DNA of 64,000 nt from assembly GCA_902780495.1 (NCBI GenBank), contig CACZFM010000001.1, positions 100,142-164,141 on the forward strand. The letters run 5' to 3'. The DNA is from an uncultured Bacteroidales bacterium (GTDB taxonomy: Bacteria; Bacteroidota; Bacteroidia; Bacteroidales; Paludibacteraceae). Below, piece after piece: positions 9,029-18,319 of the stretch. The notes under the pieces are model-generated. The model saw nothing but the letters and a program-made list of their open reading frames with translations. It ran no database searches and was not told where the DNA came from. Numbering within the stretch: position 1 is the first letter of the stretch; every line of letters begins with the position of its first letter. The position numbers were made by a program, and so were the translations under genes.

Positions 9029-9060
9029 CAAAATTACAAAAATATTCTGATTTGTGCAAA
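9029..9060 (-). promoter_or_regulatory. Promoter of rfbA
   Basis: On the minus strand, TTTG at 9057-9060 is followed after 20 nt by TAATTTTG at 9029-9036. This matches the Bacteroidota consensus. It is back-to-back with the thiL promoter. Confidence 0.7.
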
Positions 9061-9064
9061 TAAA

Positions 9065-9096
9065 TTTGCAATTATCAGAAAAATATTGTACTTTTG
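9065..9096 (+). promoter_or_regulatory. Promoter of thiL
   Basis: TTTG at 9065-9068, a 20-nt spacer and TACTTTTG at 9089-9096 precede the thiL ATG at 9120. The two -33 boxes of the divergent pair are only 4 nt apart. Confidence 0.75.
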
Positions 9097-9119
9097 CAGC
9101 GAATTTTAGATATCAGACT

Positions 9120-10187
9120 ATGCAAAGAACAGAAATTTCGTCCCTTGGAGAGTTTGGACTCATCCGCCATTTGACCGAAAAATTTGAAATCCGTCAGCCT
9201 TCAACAATAAAAGGTGTCGGTGATGATGCTGCCGTGCTTACCTTCGGCAAAAAACGCGTGCTGATGACCACTGACCTTCTGTTAGAGGGCATTCATTTTA
9301 ATTTGGAATATGTGCCGTTGAAACATTTGGGATATAAATCGGCAGTGGTGAATTTTTCGGATGTATATGCAATGGGTGGTACTCCGACACAAATTACGGT
9401 TTCAGTCGGTGTTTCCGCACGTTTCTGCGTGGAAGATATGGAGGAATTGTATGCGGGAATCAAACTGGCATGCGACCGATATGGTGTAGACCTTGTGGGC
9501 GGTGATACGTCGGCCTCGATGACAGGTTTGAGTATATCCATCACATGTCTCGGTGTAGCCGATGAAAAAGATATCATTTACCGCAACGGAGCAACAGAAA
9601 ATGACTTGATTTGTGTATCGGGAAATCTCGGTACTGCTTATATGGGGCTGCAATTGCTGGAACGCGAAAACTATGCGATGGGTGACAAATCGAAACGGAC
9701 AAATCCGGTTAGCGGTGACACCATTGATGCGTTTGAGGGCAGAGAGTATCTGTTAGAAAGACAACTAAAGCCGGAAGCCCGACGTGACATTATCGAACAA
9801 CTGCGCAAAGCCGGTATCAAACCAACGGCAATGATGGATATATCGGACGGTTTGAGCAGCGAAGTGATGCATATATGCCATCAATCGGGAACGGGTTGCG
9901 CCATCTATGAGGATAAAATACCCATCGACCTGAAAGCTGCAGAACTGGCCGAAGAGATGAATCTAAACATTGTGACATGTGCGCTGAACGGTGGTGAAGA
10001 TTATGAACTGCTGTTTACCTGCGATTTGAAAGATTATGAAAAACTACTGCCGCTGGACGATATATATATGATAGGACATATGACCAAACCCAGTGCAGGT
10101 ATGATGCTGATTGGCCGTAATGGCGAGGAACTGGAACTGAAAGCACAGGGTTGGAATGCGTTCAAAGAAAGTGCAAACGAGAAATAA
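9120..10187 (+). CDS. thiL: Thiamine-monophosphate kinase
   Basis: ThiL phosphorylates thiamine monophosphate to thiamine diphosphate, the final step of cofactor synthesis. The 355-residue protein shows the AIR-synthase-like fold: GVGDDAAVL with the Mg-binding aspartates, TTDLLLEGIHF, SAVVNFSDVYAMGGTP, LVGGDTSAS, and the C-terminal MDISDGLSSEVMHIC and NGGEDYELLFTC. The start at 9120 (MQRTEISSLGEFG) lies after a strong promoter, whereas an upstream TTG is within it. It links functionally to the thiamine-uptake locus at 36 kb. Confidence 0.95.
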   Translation: MQRTEISSLGEFGLIRHLTEKFEIRQPSTIKGVGDDAAVLTFGKKRVLMTTDLLLEGIHFNLEYVPLKHLGYKSAVVNFSDVYAMGGTPTQITVSVGVSARFCVEDMEELYAGIKLACDRYGVDLVGGDTSASMTGLSISITCLGVADEKDIIYRNGATENDLICVSGNLGTAYMGLQLLERENYAMGDKSKRTNPVSGDTIDAFEGREYLLERQLKPEARRDIIEQLRKAGIKPTAMMDISDGLSSEVMHICHQSGTGCAIYEDKIPIDLKAAELAEEMNLNIVTCALNGGEDYELLFTCDLKDYEKLLPLDDIYMIGHMTKPSAGMMLIGRNGEELELKAQGWNAFKESANEK

Positions 10188-10193
10188 ATCAGT

Positions 10194-11330
10194 ATGAAAA
10201 TCGTCATTTTAGGTACGGCATATCCATACAGGGGCGGATTGGCAACGTTCAATGAGCGCCTTGCCCGACAATTTCAGGAGGAAGGACATGAGGTGGAAGT
10301 GGTCACTTTTACGCTGCAATATCCGAAATTTCTGTTTCCGGGCAAGACCCAATACTCCACAGAACCCGCCCCACAAGGATTGACGATTCGAAGAGCATTG
10401 AACGCGTGTAACCCACTATCGTGGAGAAAAGTGGGCAAACAGATACAAAAAAGTGCTCCAGACCTGCTGATATGTTGCTACTGGATGGCGTTTTTCGCTC
10501 CTGCTTATGCGACAGTGTGTCGTCTTGCAAAACGTAATGGAAAAACACGTTGTATAGCATTGGTACATAATCTATTCCCGCATGAAAAGACGTTACTTGA
10601 CCGTTTGTTGGCACCGCTTTTTGTGCATACACAGGATGCATTCGTGGCATTGAGTGAATCTGTGGTGAAAGATATTCATGCCATGTGCGATGCTCCCGCC
10701 ACCTCTTCCCCCCATCCGATATATGACCATTACGGCGCAAAAATGGAGAAAGCGGATGCTTGCAAGGCTCTGGGATTGGCGGAAGAGAATAATTATATGC
10801 TGTTTTTCGGCCTTGTGAGGGCGTATAAGGGGCTGGATTTACTATTGGATGCGTTTGGTGTGCTGAAAGAACGTTTTCCCCAATTGCGTCTGCTGATAGC
10901 AGGCGAGTTCTATGAAGATGAGGAAAAATACAAGGAACAAATACACCGTAACGGTTTGGATGACAGGGTGATAATCCGAGATGAATTTATCCCCGATGCC
11001 GATTTGCGGAAATATTTCGGGGCGGCAAATTTAATAGTGCAACCCTATAAATCCGCTACGCAAAGCGGTGTGACACAAGTGGCATTTCATTTCGAGAAGC
11101 CGATGCTTGTGACCAAAGTGGGGGGGCTGGATGAGATAGTGCATGACCATAAGATGGGATATTGTGTTCCACCAGAACCGGGACGAATAGCAGAAGCGAT
11201 TGTGGATTATTATGAACAAAACCGACAAGAGGCGTATACCCATTATCTTCGTCAGGAGAAATGCAAATATGAATGGAATAAACTGACAGAATCTTTTATG
11301 CGAATGCTGCAAAAGACGACAAATCCATAA
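10194..11330 (+). CDS. GT4-family glycosyltransferase
   Basis: This is a cytoplasmic retaining glycosyltransferase of 378 residues with the GT-B fold. The N-terminal motif ILGTAYPYRGGLATFNERLA is typical. The C-terminal donor domain has FFGLVRAYKGLDLLLDAF and LLIAGEFYEDEEKYKEQI. The SGVTQVAFHFEKPMLVTKVG and GLDEIV block contains the EX7E-like element. The substrate is unknown. It begins 6 nt after thiL and ends 18 nt before a KdsC-type phosphatase, which suggests a role in making a surface polysaccharide or lipooligosaccharide. Confidence 0.88.
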   Translation: MKIVILGTAYPYRGGLATFNERLARQFQEEGHEVEVVTFTLQYPKFLFPGKTQYSTEPAPQGLTIRRALNACNPLSWRKVGKQIQKSAPDLLICCYWMAFFAPAYATVCRLAKRNGKTRCIALVHNLFPHEKTLLDRLLAPLFVHTQDAFVALSESVVKDIHAMCDAPATSSPHPIYDHYGAKMEKADACKALGLAEENNYMLFFGLVRAYKGLDLLLDAFGVLKERFPQLRLLIAGEFYEDEEKYKEQIHRNGLDDRVIIRDEFIPDADLRKYFGAANLIVQPYKSATQSGVTQVAFHFEKPMLVTKVGGLDEIVHDHKMGYCVPPEPGRIAEAIVDYYEQNRQEAYTHYLRQEKCKYEWNKLTESFMRMLQKTTNP

Positions 11331-11348
11331 GAAGAAAGGAGAAACAAT

Positions 11349-11837
11349 ATGATACGATTATTTCTAACCGATGTAGATGGCTGTTTGACGGATGGCGGAA
11401 TGTATTACAGTGCGAATGGTGACGAGTTGAAACGCTTCTGTGTGTATGACGGGATGGGGATGGTACAACTACGCAAAAAAGGTGTCAAATGCGGTATATT
11501 AACATCGGAAACCACACCAATCGTGGAACGTAGAGCCAAGAAACTGAATCTGGATTATTTGTTTATGGGTGTGGGTTCGCAGGTGCAAGATGGCGCTACG
11601 AGCAAGTTGGAGGTATGCCAACAGATTTGCAAGGAGATGGGAATCGGTTTGGATGAAGTGTGCTATGTGGGCGATGATGTCAACGATTTGGATATTCTGC
11701 AATCTGTCGGAATGCCGGTTTGTCCGCGCAATGCACGACCGGAAGTTAAGCAAATATCAGGCATTTGGGTGCTGGAACATTGCGGTGGTGATGGTGCAAT
11801 CCGTGAGGTGGCGGATAGAATTCTCAAGGAGCTATAG
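11349..11837 (+). CDS. kdsC: KdsC-type HAD phosphatase
   Basis: This is a C0-type HAD phosphatase of 162 residues, probably removing phosphate from KDO-8-phosphate or a related nonulosonate phosphate. It has the nucleophile motif LFLTDVDGCLTDG with D8 and D10, the Thr/Ser motif GILTSET, and the acidic motif YVGDDVNDLDIL. The C-terminal GGDGAIREVADRIL matches KdsC. The segment after MGVGSQ is slightly longer than in classic KdsC and resembles phosphatases of CMP-nonulosonate pathways, so the exact substrate is open. Its stop lies 2 nt from the convergent aroC stop. Confidence 0.82.
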   Translation: MIRLFLTDVDGCLTDGGMYYSANGDELKRFCVYDGMGMVQLRKKGVKCGILTSETTPIVERRAKKLNLDYLFMGVGSQVQDGATSKLEVCQQICKEMGIGLDEVCYVGDDVNDLDILQSVGMPVCPRNARPEVKQISGIWVLEHCGGDGAIREVADRILKEL

Positions 11838-11839
11838 CG

Positions 11840-12811
11840 TTAATCTTCAGCGATTTTCAGCAAGTCCAACAAACAGAGGGCTGTCATGGCTTCCACCACA
11901 GGAACTGCTCGGACGGCAATGCAACAATCGTGTCTTCCGCCATACGTCCGACGAAGTGTGGCTGCAGGTTTGAACGCGCAATGAAAAACGATGTCTGCCC
12001 CATCGCTAATGCCGCCGTAAATACCCTCACTATGATTGTAGTCTTCGGCAGAAAAAGGGGTTCTATCTTGGTTCAGGTATAATTGGCTGCCAAGTTGATG
12101 TACTCCATCAAACCCAATACCATAGGAAAACCCTTTACAACCGTTAATACTCATCATGGCAAACGCAAGCCGGGCTTGCAATTTGTCAAAGATAGGTTCT
12201 CCTACACCCGCGGGAAGGCCGTGAATGCGACATTCCACCACTCCTCCGATGGTATCACCGGCTTGTTGCACCTCTTTCAAGACTGCATTGAATCGAGAGG
12301 AATCCGTTTCGCTTCCTATTTGGGTCAAACGGGCTTCGATGGTGATGCCGCGATTGAGAAGTTCCTGTCGGGCGAGAGAGCCTGCCACTACACGTGCGGC
12401 GGTCTCCCGAGCAGATGCTCTTCCTCCCCCGCGATGGTCGCGAATGCCGTATTTGAGTTGATAGGTAAGGTCAGCATGTCCAGGACGGAAATTGTGTTTC
12501 ATCCATTCATAATCATCGCTATGGGCATCCCGATTGCGGATAAGGAAAGCGATAGGTGTTCCTAATGCGATTAAACCCTCGGATGTTTCCATTACTCCAC
12601 TCAGCCATTCCACTTCGTCCTGTTCGTGAATGGCACGCGGAGAGACACCAATGGAATCCGTATCTTTTCCTGCCCGCCGAAGTAACTCATGACGGATGGA
12701 TGAAAGGTCAATGGCACTGCCTGCGCGAACACCTTCTACAATGCCACCTATGGCTTTGCCATGTGACTCTCCGAAACTGGTGAAATGAAATGCTTGTCCG
12801 AATGAATTCAT
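11840..12811 (-). CDS. aroC: Chorismate synthase, short form
   Basis: AroC converts 5-enolpyruvylshikimate-3-phosphate to chorismate using reduced FMN. The signatures are present: HFTSFGESHG at the N-terminus, FRPGHADLTYQLKYG, RDHRGGGRASARETAARV, GEPIFDKLQARLAFAMMSIN and GRHDCCIAVRAVPVVEAMTA. At 323 residues it is shorter than the usual 350-360. The segment after the LTQIG motif and the one between FKPAATL and GRHD are both condensed, and the usual GRHDPC reads GRHDCC. The ATG at 12811 was chosen over a TTG at 12817. It converges on kdsC with a 2-nt gap and stands alone on its strand. Confidence 0.9.
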   Translation of the reverse strand: MNSFGQAFHFTSFGESHGKAIGGIVEGVRAGSAIDLSSIRHELLRRAGKDTDSIGVSPRAIHEQDEVEWLSGVMETSEGLIALGTPIAFLIRNRDAHSDDYEWMKHNFRPGHADLTYQLKYGIRDHRGGGRASARETAARVVAGSLARQELLNRGITIEARLTQIGSETDSSRFNAVLKEVQQAGDTIGGVVECRIHGLPAGVGEPIFDKLQARLAFAMMSINGCKGFSYGIGFDGVHQLGSQLYLNQDRTPFSAEDYNHSEGIYGGISDGADIVFHCAFKPAATLRRTYGGRHDCCIAVRAVPVVEAMTALCLLDLLKIAED

Positions 12812-12892
12812 GCTCAAATGGTGCTATTGGGTTCGTTATTTTACAGAAAAACGATGCAAAAGTACAAATAAAGTCCGATATGGGCAAAAAAA

Positions 12893-12924
12893 TTTGTATA
12901 ATTCAAAAAAAAAGTATATCTTTG
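12893..12924 (+). promoter_or_regulatory. Promoter of the PCMD gene
   Basis: TTTG at 12893-12896, a 20-nt spacer and TATCTTTG at 12917-12924 precede the ATG at 12945. Confidence 0.75.
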
Positions 12925-12944
12925 CCGCGTTTTTTGAAGATAGT

Positions 12945-13898
12945 ATGATGAAGAAAACCGCAATACTGTGTTTTAGCCTCTTTATAGTGACCTGTTTGCA
13001 GGCAGAAAGAGTTGTGCCGGTGTCGTATGGTTCGTTTGAGACATGGACGGTAAGGCACATTAAGGAATCCAAACTTATCGGGGGAAAGATGCGTACGTTG
13101 TACGTTGTCGCCCCTACAGATACCATAGAAGGAAATGTTCCGTATGTGTACGGGAAGAAAGGTAATCCGTGGTCAATGAGCGATGCATACGCTGTTGTTG
13201 CCGGTATTCACAAGGCGGCAGGTACTGTGTTCCCGGAAAAGCGAGGTGACGGAACGTGTTGCCGTATGGATGTGAAAATGATGGAAGTGGTGGTGATGGG
13301 ATTTATCAACATTCATGTACTGGTGAACGGTACGATTTTTTGGGGAAAGACGATAGAACCGATACGGACCGCCAATGACCCTTATCAGAATATTGATTTC
13401 GGTGTGCCTTTTACCCAGACACCCAAATATTTGCAATTTGATTACAAGTGCCGTGTATCGCCAGACCAATGGATATGGCGTGCAACGGGAACCAGCCCGA
13501 TGAAGAAAATAAAGGGGCACGATGAATGTGAGGCTTACTTGCTGTTGCAGAAAAGATGGGAAGATGCAGATGGCAATATTCATTCGCTACGCGTCGGCAC
13601 TGCATACGAGCGCTATGGCGAAGACCAATTAACATGGGTGAATGACCACCGCATAGAGGTATTGTACGGAGATATTACCAATCATCCTTCCTACAAACCC
13701 TATATGGGGCTTGAACGCCCGTGCCGAGCGATGAATTCCAAAGGCAAGATTGTTCCTATCCGCGAAGAAGGGTGGGCGCCACAAGGAACCAAACCGACCC
13801 ATGCCATACTGATGTTGACATCCGGTTGTTATGATGCGTTCTTGGGACATGACGGAAACGCATTTTGGATAGACAATGTGAAATTAGTGTATGAATAA
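12945..13898 (+). CDS. PCMD-domain secreted protein
   Basis: This secreted protein of 317 residues has the signal peptide MMKKTAILCFSLFIVTCLQA. The body matches the Bacteroidota PCMD (putative carbohydrate metabolism domain) pattern: NPWSMSDAYAVVAG, VFPEKRGDGTCCRMDVKMM, NIDFGVPFTQTPKYLQFDYK and LQKRWEDADGNIH. Its role is not established, although relatives occur near glycan-utilisation genes. The start at 12945 lies 20 nt after a promoter box, and an earlier frame start lies upstream of the promoter. Its stop overlaps the next ATG (TAATG), so the two are translationally coupled. Confidence 0.72.
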   Translation: MMKKTAILCFSLFIVTCLQAERVVPVSYGSFETWTVRHIKESKLIGGKMRTLYVVAPTDTIEGNVPYVYGKKGNPWSMSDAYAVVAGIHKAAGTVFPEKRGDGTCCRMDVKMMEVVVMGFINIHVLVNGTIFWGKTIEPIRTANDPYQNIDFGVPFTQTPKYLQFDYKCRVSPDQWIWRATGTSPMKKIKGHDECEAYLLLQKRWEDADGNIHSLRVGTAYERYGEDQLTWVNDHRIEVLYGDITNHPSYKPYMGLERPCRAMNSKGKIVPIREEGWAPQGTKPTHAILMLTSGCYDAFLGHDGNAFWIDNVKLVYE

Positions 13899-15103
13899 TG
13901 ATTAGTTATCTGCAACATATACCATTGTGGGAACTGGTGCTACTTGGCGCTTTTCTAGTGCTGTTCCTATACCAGGTGTATTTCCTCTTTCGCTATATGT
14001 GGCTGCGTTCGCAGGCAAGCGAAGTGCAGCAGGAATCTGTTGTTGCTTCCACTCCCCGCTCCAACAAACCGCATCTTATACAATTGGATTTGTTTGCCCC
14101 GACGGTGAAAGGCGTGTCGGTTATCGTATCGGCACGAAACGAAGCCCTTAACCTGAAGCCGTTTTTGCAAGCACTATTGGAACAAGATTATCCGTTGTTT
14201 GAAGTGATTGTGGTAAATGACGGGTCGGAAGACGATACGCAAGACGTACTGGATGCGTACATGGTCAAGTACCGCCGCCTGAAATTAACCTTTGTTCCCA
14301 AGGGGGCTCGCGTAATCAGCAGCAAGAAACTGGCATTGACACTCGCAGTGAAGGCAGCCCAGTATGATTATCTCCTGTTTACGGATGCCGATTGCCGTCC
14401 GGAATCCAAGTACTGGATTCGTGATATGGTGCGAGGCTTTGAGGCGAATGAGCAAACGGAGATTGTCTTAGGATATGGTGCGTACTTTGCCACCAAGGGA
14501 CACGTCAGCCGTCTGACACAATATGAAACCCTTACGACAGGGCTTCAATATATGGGTTTTGCCCGTGCCGGTCGTCCCTACATGGGAGTGGGGAGGAATC
14601 TGGCATACCGTAAGGAACTGTTTGTCCGCAATAACGGTTTTGCTTCCTTTGCCGGCGAGAAAGCAGGCGATGATGATTTGTTTGTCAATCATACGGCTAC
14701 CTCCGCCAATACTATTGTGGTGAGTACACCAGAGAGTATCACCTGGTCGCTACCGAAGTCCTCATTCAGCGCATGGTATCAGCAACGCAAAAGGCATTTG
14801 AGTGTGTCGTCTCTCTATACACCGAAGACAAAGTTCCTATTGGCACTTGAACCGATATGCAGGGGATTGTTTTATGCGTTGTTGTTGGTACTAATGGTGG
14901 TGGCTGCATGGCCGGTGAAAGTAGCAATAGGAGGAATATATCTGCTTCGTTTGCTGTTACAATACGGTGTTTTTGCAAGGGGAGCTCGATTGCTCCGCGG
15001 GGAACGTGTTCCGATGGTGTCGATTGCCTGGTTCGATATAACACTGCCCATTCTTACCTTGTTCCTGCTGTCGTCACCGCGCAAGAGAAATCAATACTGG
15101 TAA
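13898..15103 (+). CDS. Membrane-associated GT2 glycosyltransferase
   Basis: This is an inverting glycosyltransferase of 401 residues. An N-terminal transmembrane helix (LVLLGAFLVLFLYQVYFLF) is followed by a GT-A domain with VSVIVSARNEALNLKPFL, VIVVNDGSEDDT, LLFTDADCRP (DxD-type) and GEKAGDDDLFVNH. A YQQRKRHL segment takes the place of the usual QxxRW motif. The C-terminus has two to three further membrane helices. It probably adds or polymerises a sugar at the inner membrane. It overlaps the PCMD gene by 1 nt and precedes DUF3467 by 22 nt. Confidence 0.86.
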   Translation: MISYLQHIPLWELVLLGAFLVLFLYQVYFLFRYMWLRSQASEVQQESVVASTPRSNKPHLIQLDLFAPTVKGVSVIVSARNEALNLKPFLQALLEQDYPLFEVIVVNDGSEDDTQDVLDAYMVKYRRLKLTFVPKGARVISSKKLALTLAVKAAQYDYLLFTDADCRPESKYWIRDMVRGFEANEQTEIVLGYGAYFATKGHVSRLTQYETLTTGLQYMGFARAGRPYMGVGRNLAYRKELFVRNNGFASFAGEKAGDDDLFVNHTATSANTIVVSTPESITWSLPKSSFSAWYQQRKRHLSVSSLYTPKTKFLLALEPICRGLFYALLLVLMVVAAWPVKVAIGGIYLLRLLLQYGVFARGARLLRGERVPMVSIAWFDITLPILTLFLLSSPRKRNQYW

Positions 15104-15125
15104 TACATAATAAATCCGATTTGAT

Positions 15126-15431
15126 ATGGAAGAACAAAAATTGAACATCAACCTTACTCCCGAAGTGGCAGAAGGTACTTATGCCAATCTGGCTGTTATT
15201 GCACACTCGTCATCAGAGTTTATATTGGACTTTGTCCGCATGATGCCCGGTGTGAAGCAGGCAAATGTGAAGTCTCGTATTATATTGACTCCCGAACATG
15301 CAAAGCGTCTGTTGTTTGCTCTTCAGGACAATATGACGAAATATGAAAAGCAGTTCGGTACTATCCAACTGAACGGGAAACCCAATCCCGGTTCAACAAT
15401 TCCGATGTCTTTCGGAGGAGGTGAGGCATGA
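15126..15431 (+). CDS. DUF3467 protein
   Basis: This small soluble protein of 101 residues matches DUF3467: EGTYANLAVIAHSSSEFILD, FVRMMPGVKQANVKSRIILT and HAKRLLFALQDNM. The family is widespread in Bacteroidota and of unknown function. The C-terminal GSTIPMSFGGGEA tail is typical. Its last 4 nt overlap the start of the phosphorylase gene (ATGA). Confidence 0.85.
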   Translation: MEEQKLNINLTPEVAEGTYANLAVIAHSSSEFILDFVRMMPGVKQANVKSRIILTPEHAKRLLFALQDNMTKYEKQFGTIQLNGKPNPGSTIPMSFGGGEA

Positions 15432-16303
15432 AGACGTTTCCTCCCAGCCAACTTATTATCAATGCCGACGGTTCGGCATTCCATCTTCATTTGAAGCCAG
15501 CGTTCCTGGCAGACAAGATTATTCTGGTGGGTGATCAAGACCGTGTGGATATGGTGGCTTCCTTTTTTGACGAAGGCAGTATAGAGTGCGATGTGCAGAA
15601 CCGTGAGTTTCATACCATAACGGGTATGTACAAGGGCAAACGCATCTCCTGTATATCTACGGGTATAGGTACTGACAACTGCGATATAGTGATGAACGAG
15701 ATAGATGCGCTGGCAAATATAGATTTCGTTACCCGTACCGAAAATCCGGTTCACCGTCAACTTGAGATAGTGCGTGTGGGCACTTGCGGCGGTATGCAGG
15801 AAGATATTCCGTTGGGTGCCTTTTTGGTAAGCCAAAAGTCAATAGGGTTTGACGGTGTGCTTGCTTTCTATCATGACAGAGACAAGATTTCCGATCTCGG
15901 TTTTGAGAAAGCCCTTACGGAATTCATCCACTATCCCGCCAAGGCGGCTGTGCCCTACGTAGTGTCTGCTGATGCCGAACTGGTGGACCGCATCGCCAAG
16001 GATGATATGATGCGCGGTTGTACTATCGCCGCTAATGGTTTCTACGGACCGCAAGGCCGCGTGCTGCGTGTGCCGATAGCTGTGGAAGACATCAATGAGC
16101 GTATCACCGATTTCCGCTATGAGGGGCAGCGCATTACGAACTATGAAATGGAAGGTTCCTGTATTGCGGGCTTGGCCTTGCAGATGGGGCACAAAGCTAT
16201 GACAGTGTGCTGCGTGATAGCGCAACGCAAGATAGAGGCTGCCAATACCGATTACAAACCCCGTATTCGCCAACTCGTAGAGACCGTTCTTGAGCGTATT
16301 TAA
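15428..16303 (+). CDS. Nucleoside (uridine) phosphorylase
   Basis: This 291-residue enzyme of the PNP/UDP phosphorylase superfamily splits nucleosides with phosphate for salvage. Supporting stretches are ILVGDQDRVDMVASFF, ISCISTGIGTDNCDIVMNE, EIVRVGTCGGMQEDIPLGAF and the ribose-binding NYEMEGSCIAGLALQMGHKA. Uridine is the likely substrate by resemblance to Bacteroidota homologues, but specificity is inferred. It overlaps DUF3467 by 4 nt and is followed 15 nt later by the M49 peptidase. Confidence 0.86.
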   Translation: MKTFPPSQLIINADGSAFHLHLKPAFLADKIILVGDQDRVDMVASFFDEGSIECDVQNREFHTITGMYKGKRISCISTGIGTDNCDIVMNEIDALANIDFVTRTENPVHRQLEIVRVGTCGGMQEDIPLGAFLVSQKSIGFDGVLAFYHDRDKISDLGFEKALTEFIHYPAKAAVPYVVSADAELVDRIAKDDMMRGCTIAANGFYGPQGRVLRVPIAVEDINERITDFRYEGQRITNYEMEGSCIAGLALQMGHKAMTVCCVIAQRKIEAANTDYKPRIRQLVETVLERI

Positions 16304-16318
16304 CCAATAGTATACAAT

Positions 16319-18301
16319 ATGAAGAAATCTCTTATCCTTGCCCTTGCCGCTTTTGCGCTGCTGGGCTGCCAAAAGAAAGAACAACAATTTTCGTACAACG
16401 TGGAAAAGTTTTATGACCTTGAGATATTGCGTTTCCGTGTACCAGGCTTTGAGGAACTGACCTTACAGCAAAAGATGATGCTTTATTACCTCAACGAAGC
16501 CGCTTTATACGGACAGGATATCGTTTATGACCAGAATTGCCGTTACAATCTGCGTATTCGCCGTGCGTTAGAGCAGGTTTATCTCAACTATCCTAACAGG
16601 GATGAAGAGCAATTCCGTCTGCTGGAACTTTACCTGAAGCGTGTGTGGTTTGCCAATGGCATACACCATCACTATTCGGAAGACAAGTTTTTGCCGGAGT
16701 TCACCCGCGAGTGGTTTACGGCCGCGTTAGAGGTAACCAATACTCCGCTTTCGGAGGAGATATTGGAAGTTATTTTCAATCCTGAGGTTATGCCAAAGCG
16801 TATGACCCAAGAGGATGGTGTGGACCTGGTTGTAAACTCTGCCGGCAACTATTACGGCGAAGGCGTTACACAAACCGAAGCAGAGGCTTGGTATGAGGCA
16901 CACAAAGACAATAGTGATGAACCGCTTTGGATAGGACTTAATTCCCAACTCGTTAAGGAAGACGGTGTGATAAAGGAACGCGTTTATAAAGTGGGTGGTT
17001 TGTACTCGGCTGCTCTGGAGAAGATTGTAGAGAACTTAGAGAATGCCATGCAGTATGCAGAGAACGACCAACAGCGCCTGGTACTTGACCGCCTGATTGC
17101 ATTTAACAAGACCGGTGATCTGGCTACGTTCAACGAATACTGTATTGCCTGGGTGAAAGACCTTGAGAGCCGTGTGGATTTCGTGAACGGCTTCACAGAG
17201 ACCTACTCCGATCCTCTTGGCATAACGGGAACGTGGGAGTCCCTCACCAATTTCAAAGACATAGAGGGAACCAAGCGTGCGCAGACCATTTCCGCCAATG
17301 CACAGTGGTTCGAGGACAACTCTACCACAGACCCCAAGTATAAGAAAGAGGAAGTGAAGGGTGTGTCGGCCAAAGTGATTACAGCATCACTATTAGCAGG
17401 AGACTGCTATCCCGCTACGCCTATCGGTATCAATCTACCCAATGCCAACTGGATTCGCCGAGAGTATGGCAGCAAGTCGGTAACGATAGACAATCTCTCT
17501 CATGCCTATGACGAGGCGGCAAAGGGAAACGGCTTTGCCGAAGAGTTTGTGATAGACGATGAGACCCGTGAGCGTGCCAATAAATATGGTGTATTGTGCA
17601 ATGACCTTCACACAGACTTGCACGAATGTGTGGGTCACGGTTCGGGCAAGATGATGCCAGGCGTTACGAAAGATGCACTTCGCGAACACGCTTCCACCAT
17701 AGAAGAGGCGCGTGCCGACCTATTCGGATTGTATTACCTTGCGGACAAGAAACTCGTAGAACTCGGATTGCTGCCCAATGAAGATGCTTATAAGGCCGGT
17801 TACTATCAGCAAATGATGAACGGTCTGATGACACAACTTGTGCGTATCGAGCCCGGTAAGAACATTGAGGAAGCGCATATGCGTAACCGTCAGTTGATAG
17901 CAGGATGGGTATATGAACACGCCGCTAACAAGGAGGTAGAACTCATCCAGCGTGACGGCAAGACTTATCTGCAGATTAACGATTATGAAGGGTTGCGCCG
18001 TCTTTACGGAGAGCTTCTCAAGGAGATACAACGTATTACCTCCGAAGGCGATTATACTGCGGCAAAGCAGATGGTAGAGACTTATGCAGTGAAGGTTGAT
18101 CCTACGTTGCATCAGGAGATACTTGCCCGCTACAAGCAATTGAATCTGGCTCCGTACAAGGGATTTGTCAATCCTGTTTATACTCTTGTCCGCGATGCCA
18201 AAGGTACGGTGACGGATGTCGCTATTGATTATTCGGAAGGCTATGCGGAGCAGCACTTGCGTTACTCGCGTGATTATTCGGTGCTGCCTGACATCAACTA
18301 A
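16319..18301 (+). CDS. Dipeptidyl peptidase III (M49) lipoprotein
   Basis: This zinc exopeptidase removes dipeptides from peptide N-termini. The 660-residue protein has a lipoprotein signal MKKSLILALAAFALLGC, so it is probably membrane-anchored in the periplasm or outer membrane. The M49 zinc motif HExxGH appears as HECVGH at residues 435-440, and the second motif EEARADL at 462-468 supplies the third ligand. The rest is full length. Its stop is followed in the same reading frame by aroA after 18 nt. Confidence 0.92.
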   Translation: MKKSLILALAAFALLGCQKKEQQFSYNVEKFYDLEILRFRVPGFEELTLQQKMMLYYLNEAALYGQDIVYDQNCRYNLRIRRALEQVYLNYPNRDEEQFRLLELYLKRVWFANGIHHHYSEDKFLPEFTREWFTAALEVTNTPLSEEILEVIFNPEVMPKRMTQEDGVDLVVNSAGNYYGEGVTQTEAEAWYEAHKDNSDEPLWIGLNSQLVKEDGVIKERVYKVGGLYSAALEKIVENLENAMQYAENDQQRLVLDRLIAFNKTGDLATFNEYCIAWVKDLESRVDFVNGFTETYSDPLGITGTWESLTNFKDIEGTKRAQTISANAQWFEDNSTTDPKYKKEEVKGVSAKVITASLLAGDCYPATPIGINLPNANWIRREYGSKSVTIDNLSHAYDEAAKGNGFAEEFVIDDETRERANKYGVLCNDLHTDLHECVGHGSGKMMPGVTKDALREHASTIEEARADLFGLYYLADKKLVELGLLPNEDAYKAGYYQQMMNGLMTQLVRIEPGKNIEEAHMRNRQLIAGWVYEHAANKEVELIQRDGKTYLQINDYEGLRRLYGELLKEIQRITSEGDYTAAKQMVETYAVKVDPTLHQEILARYKQLNLAPYKGFVNPVYTLVRDAKGTVTDVAIDYSEGYAEQHLRYSRDYSVLPDIN

Positions 18302-18319
18302 CCAGCGGTACAAGGTTCG

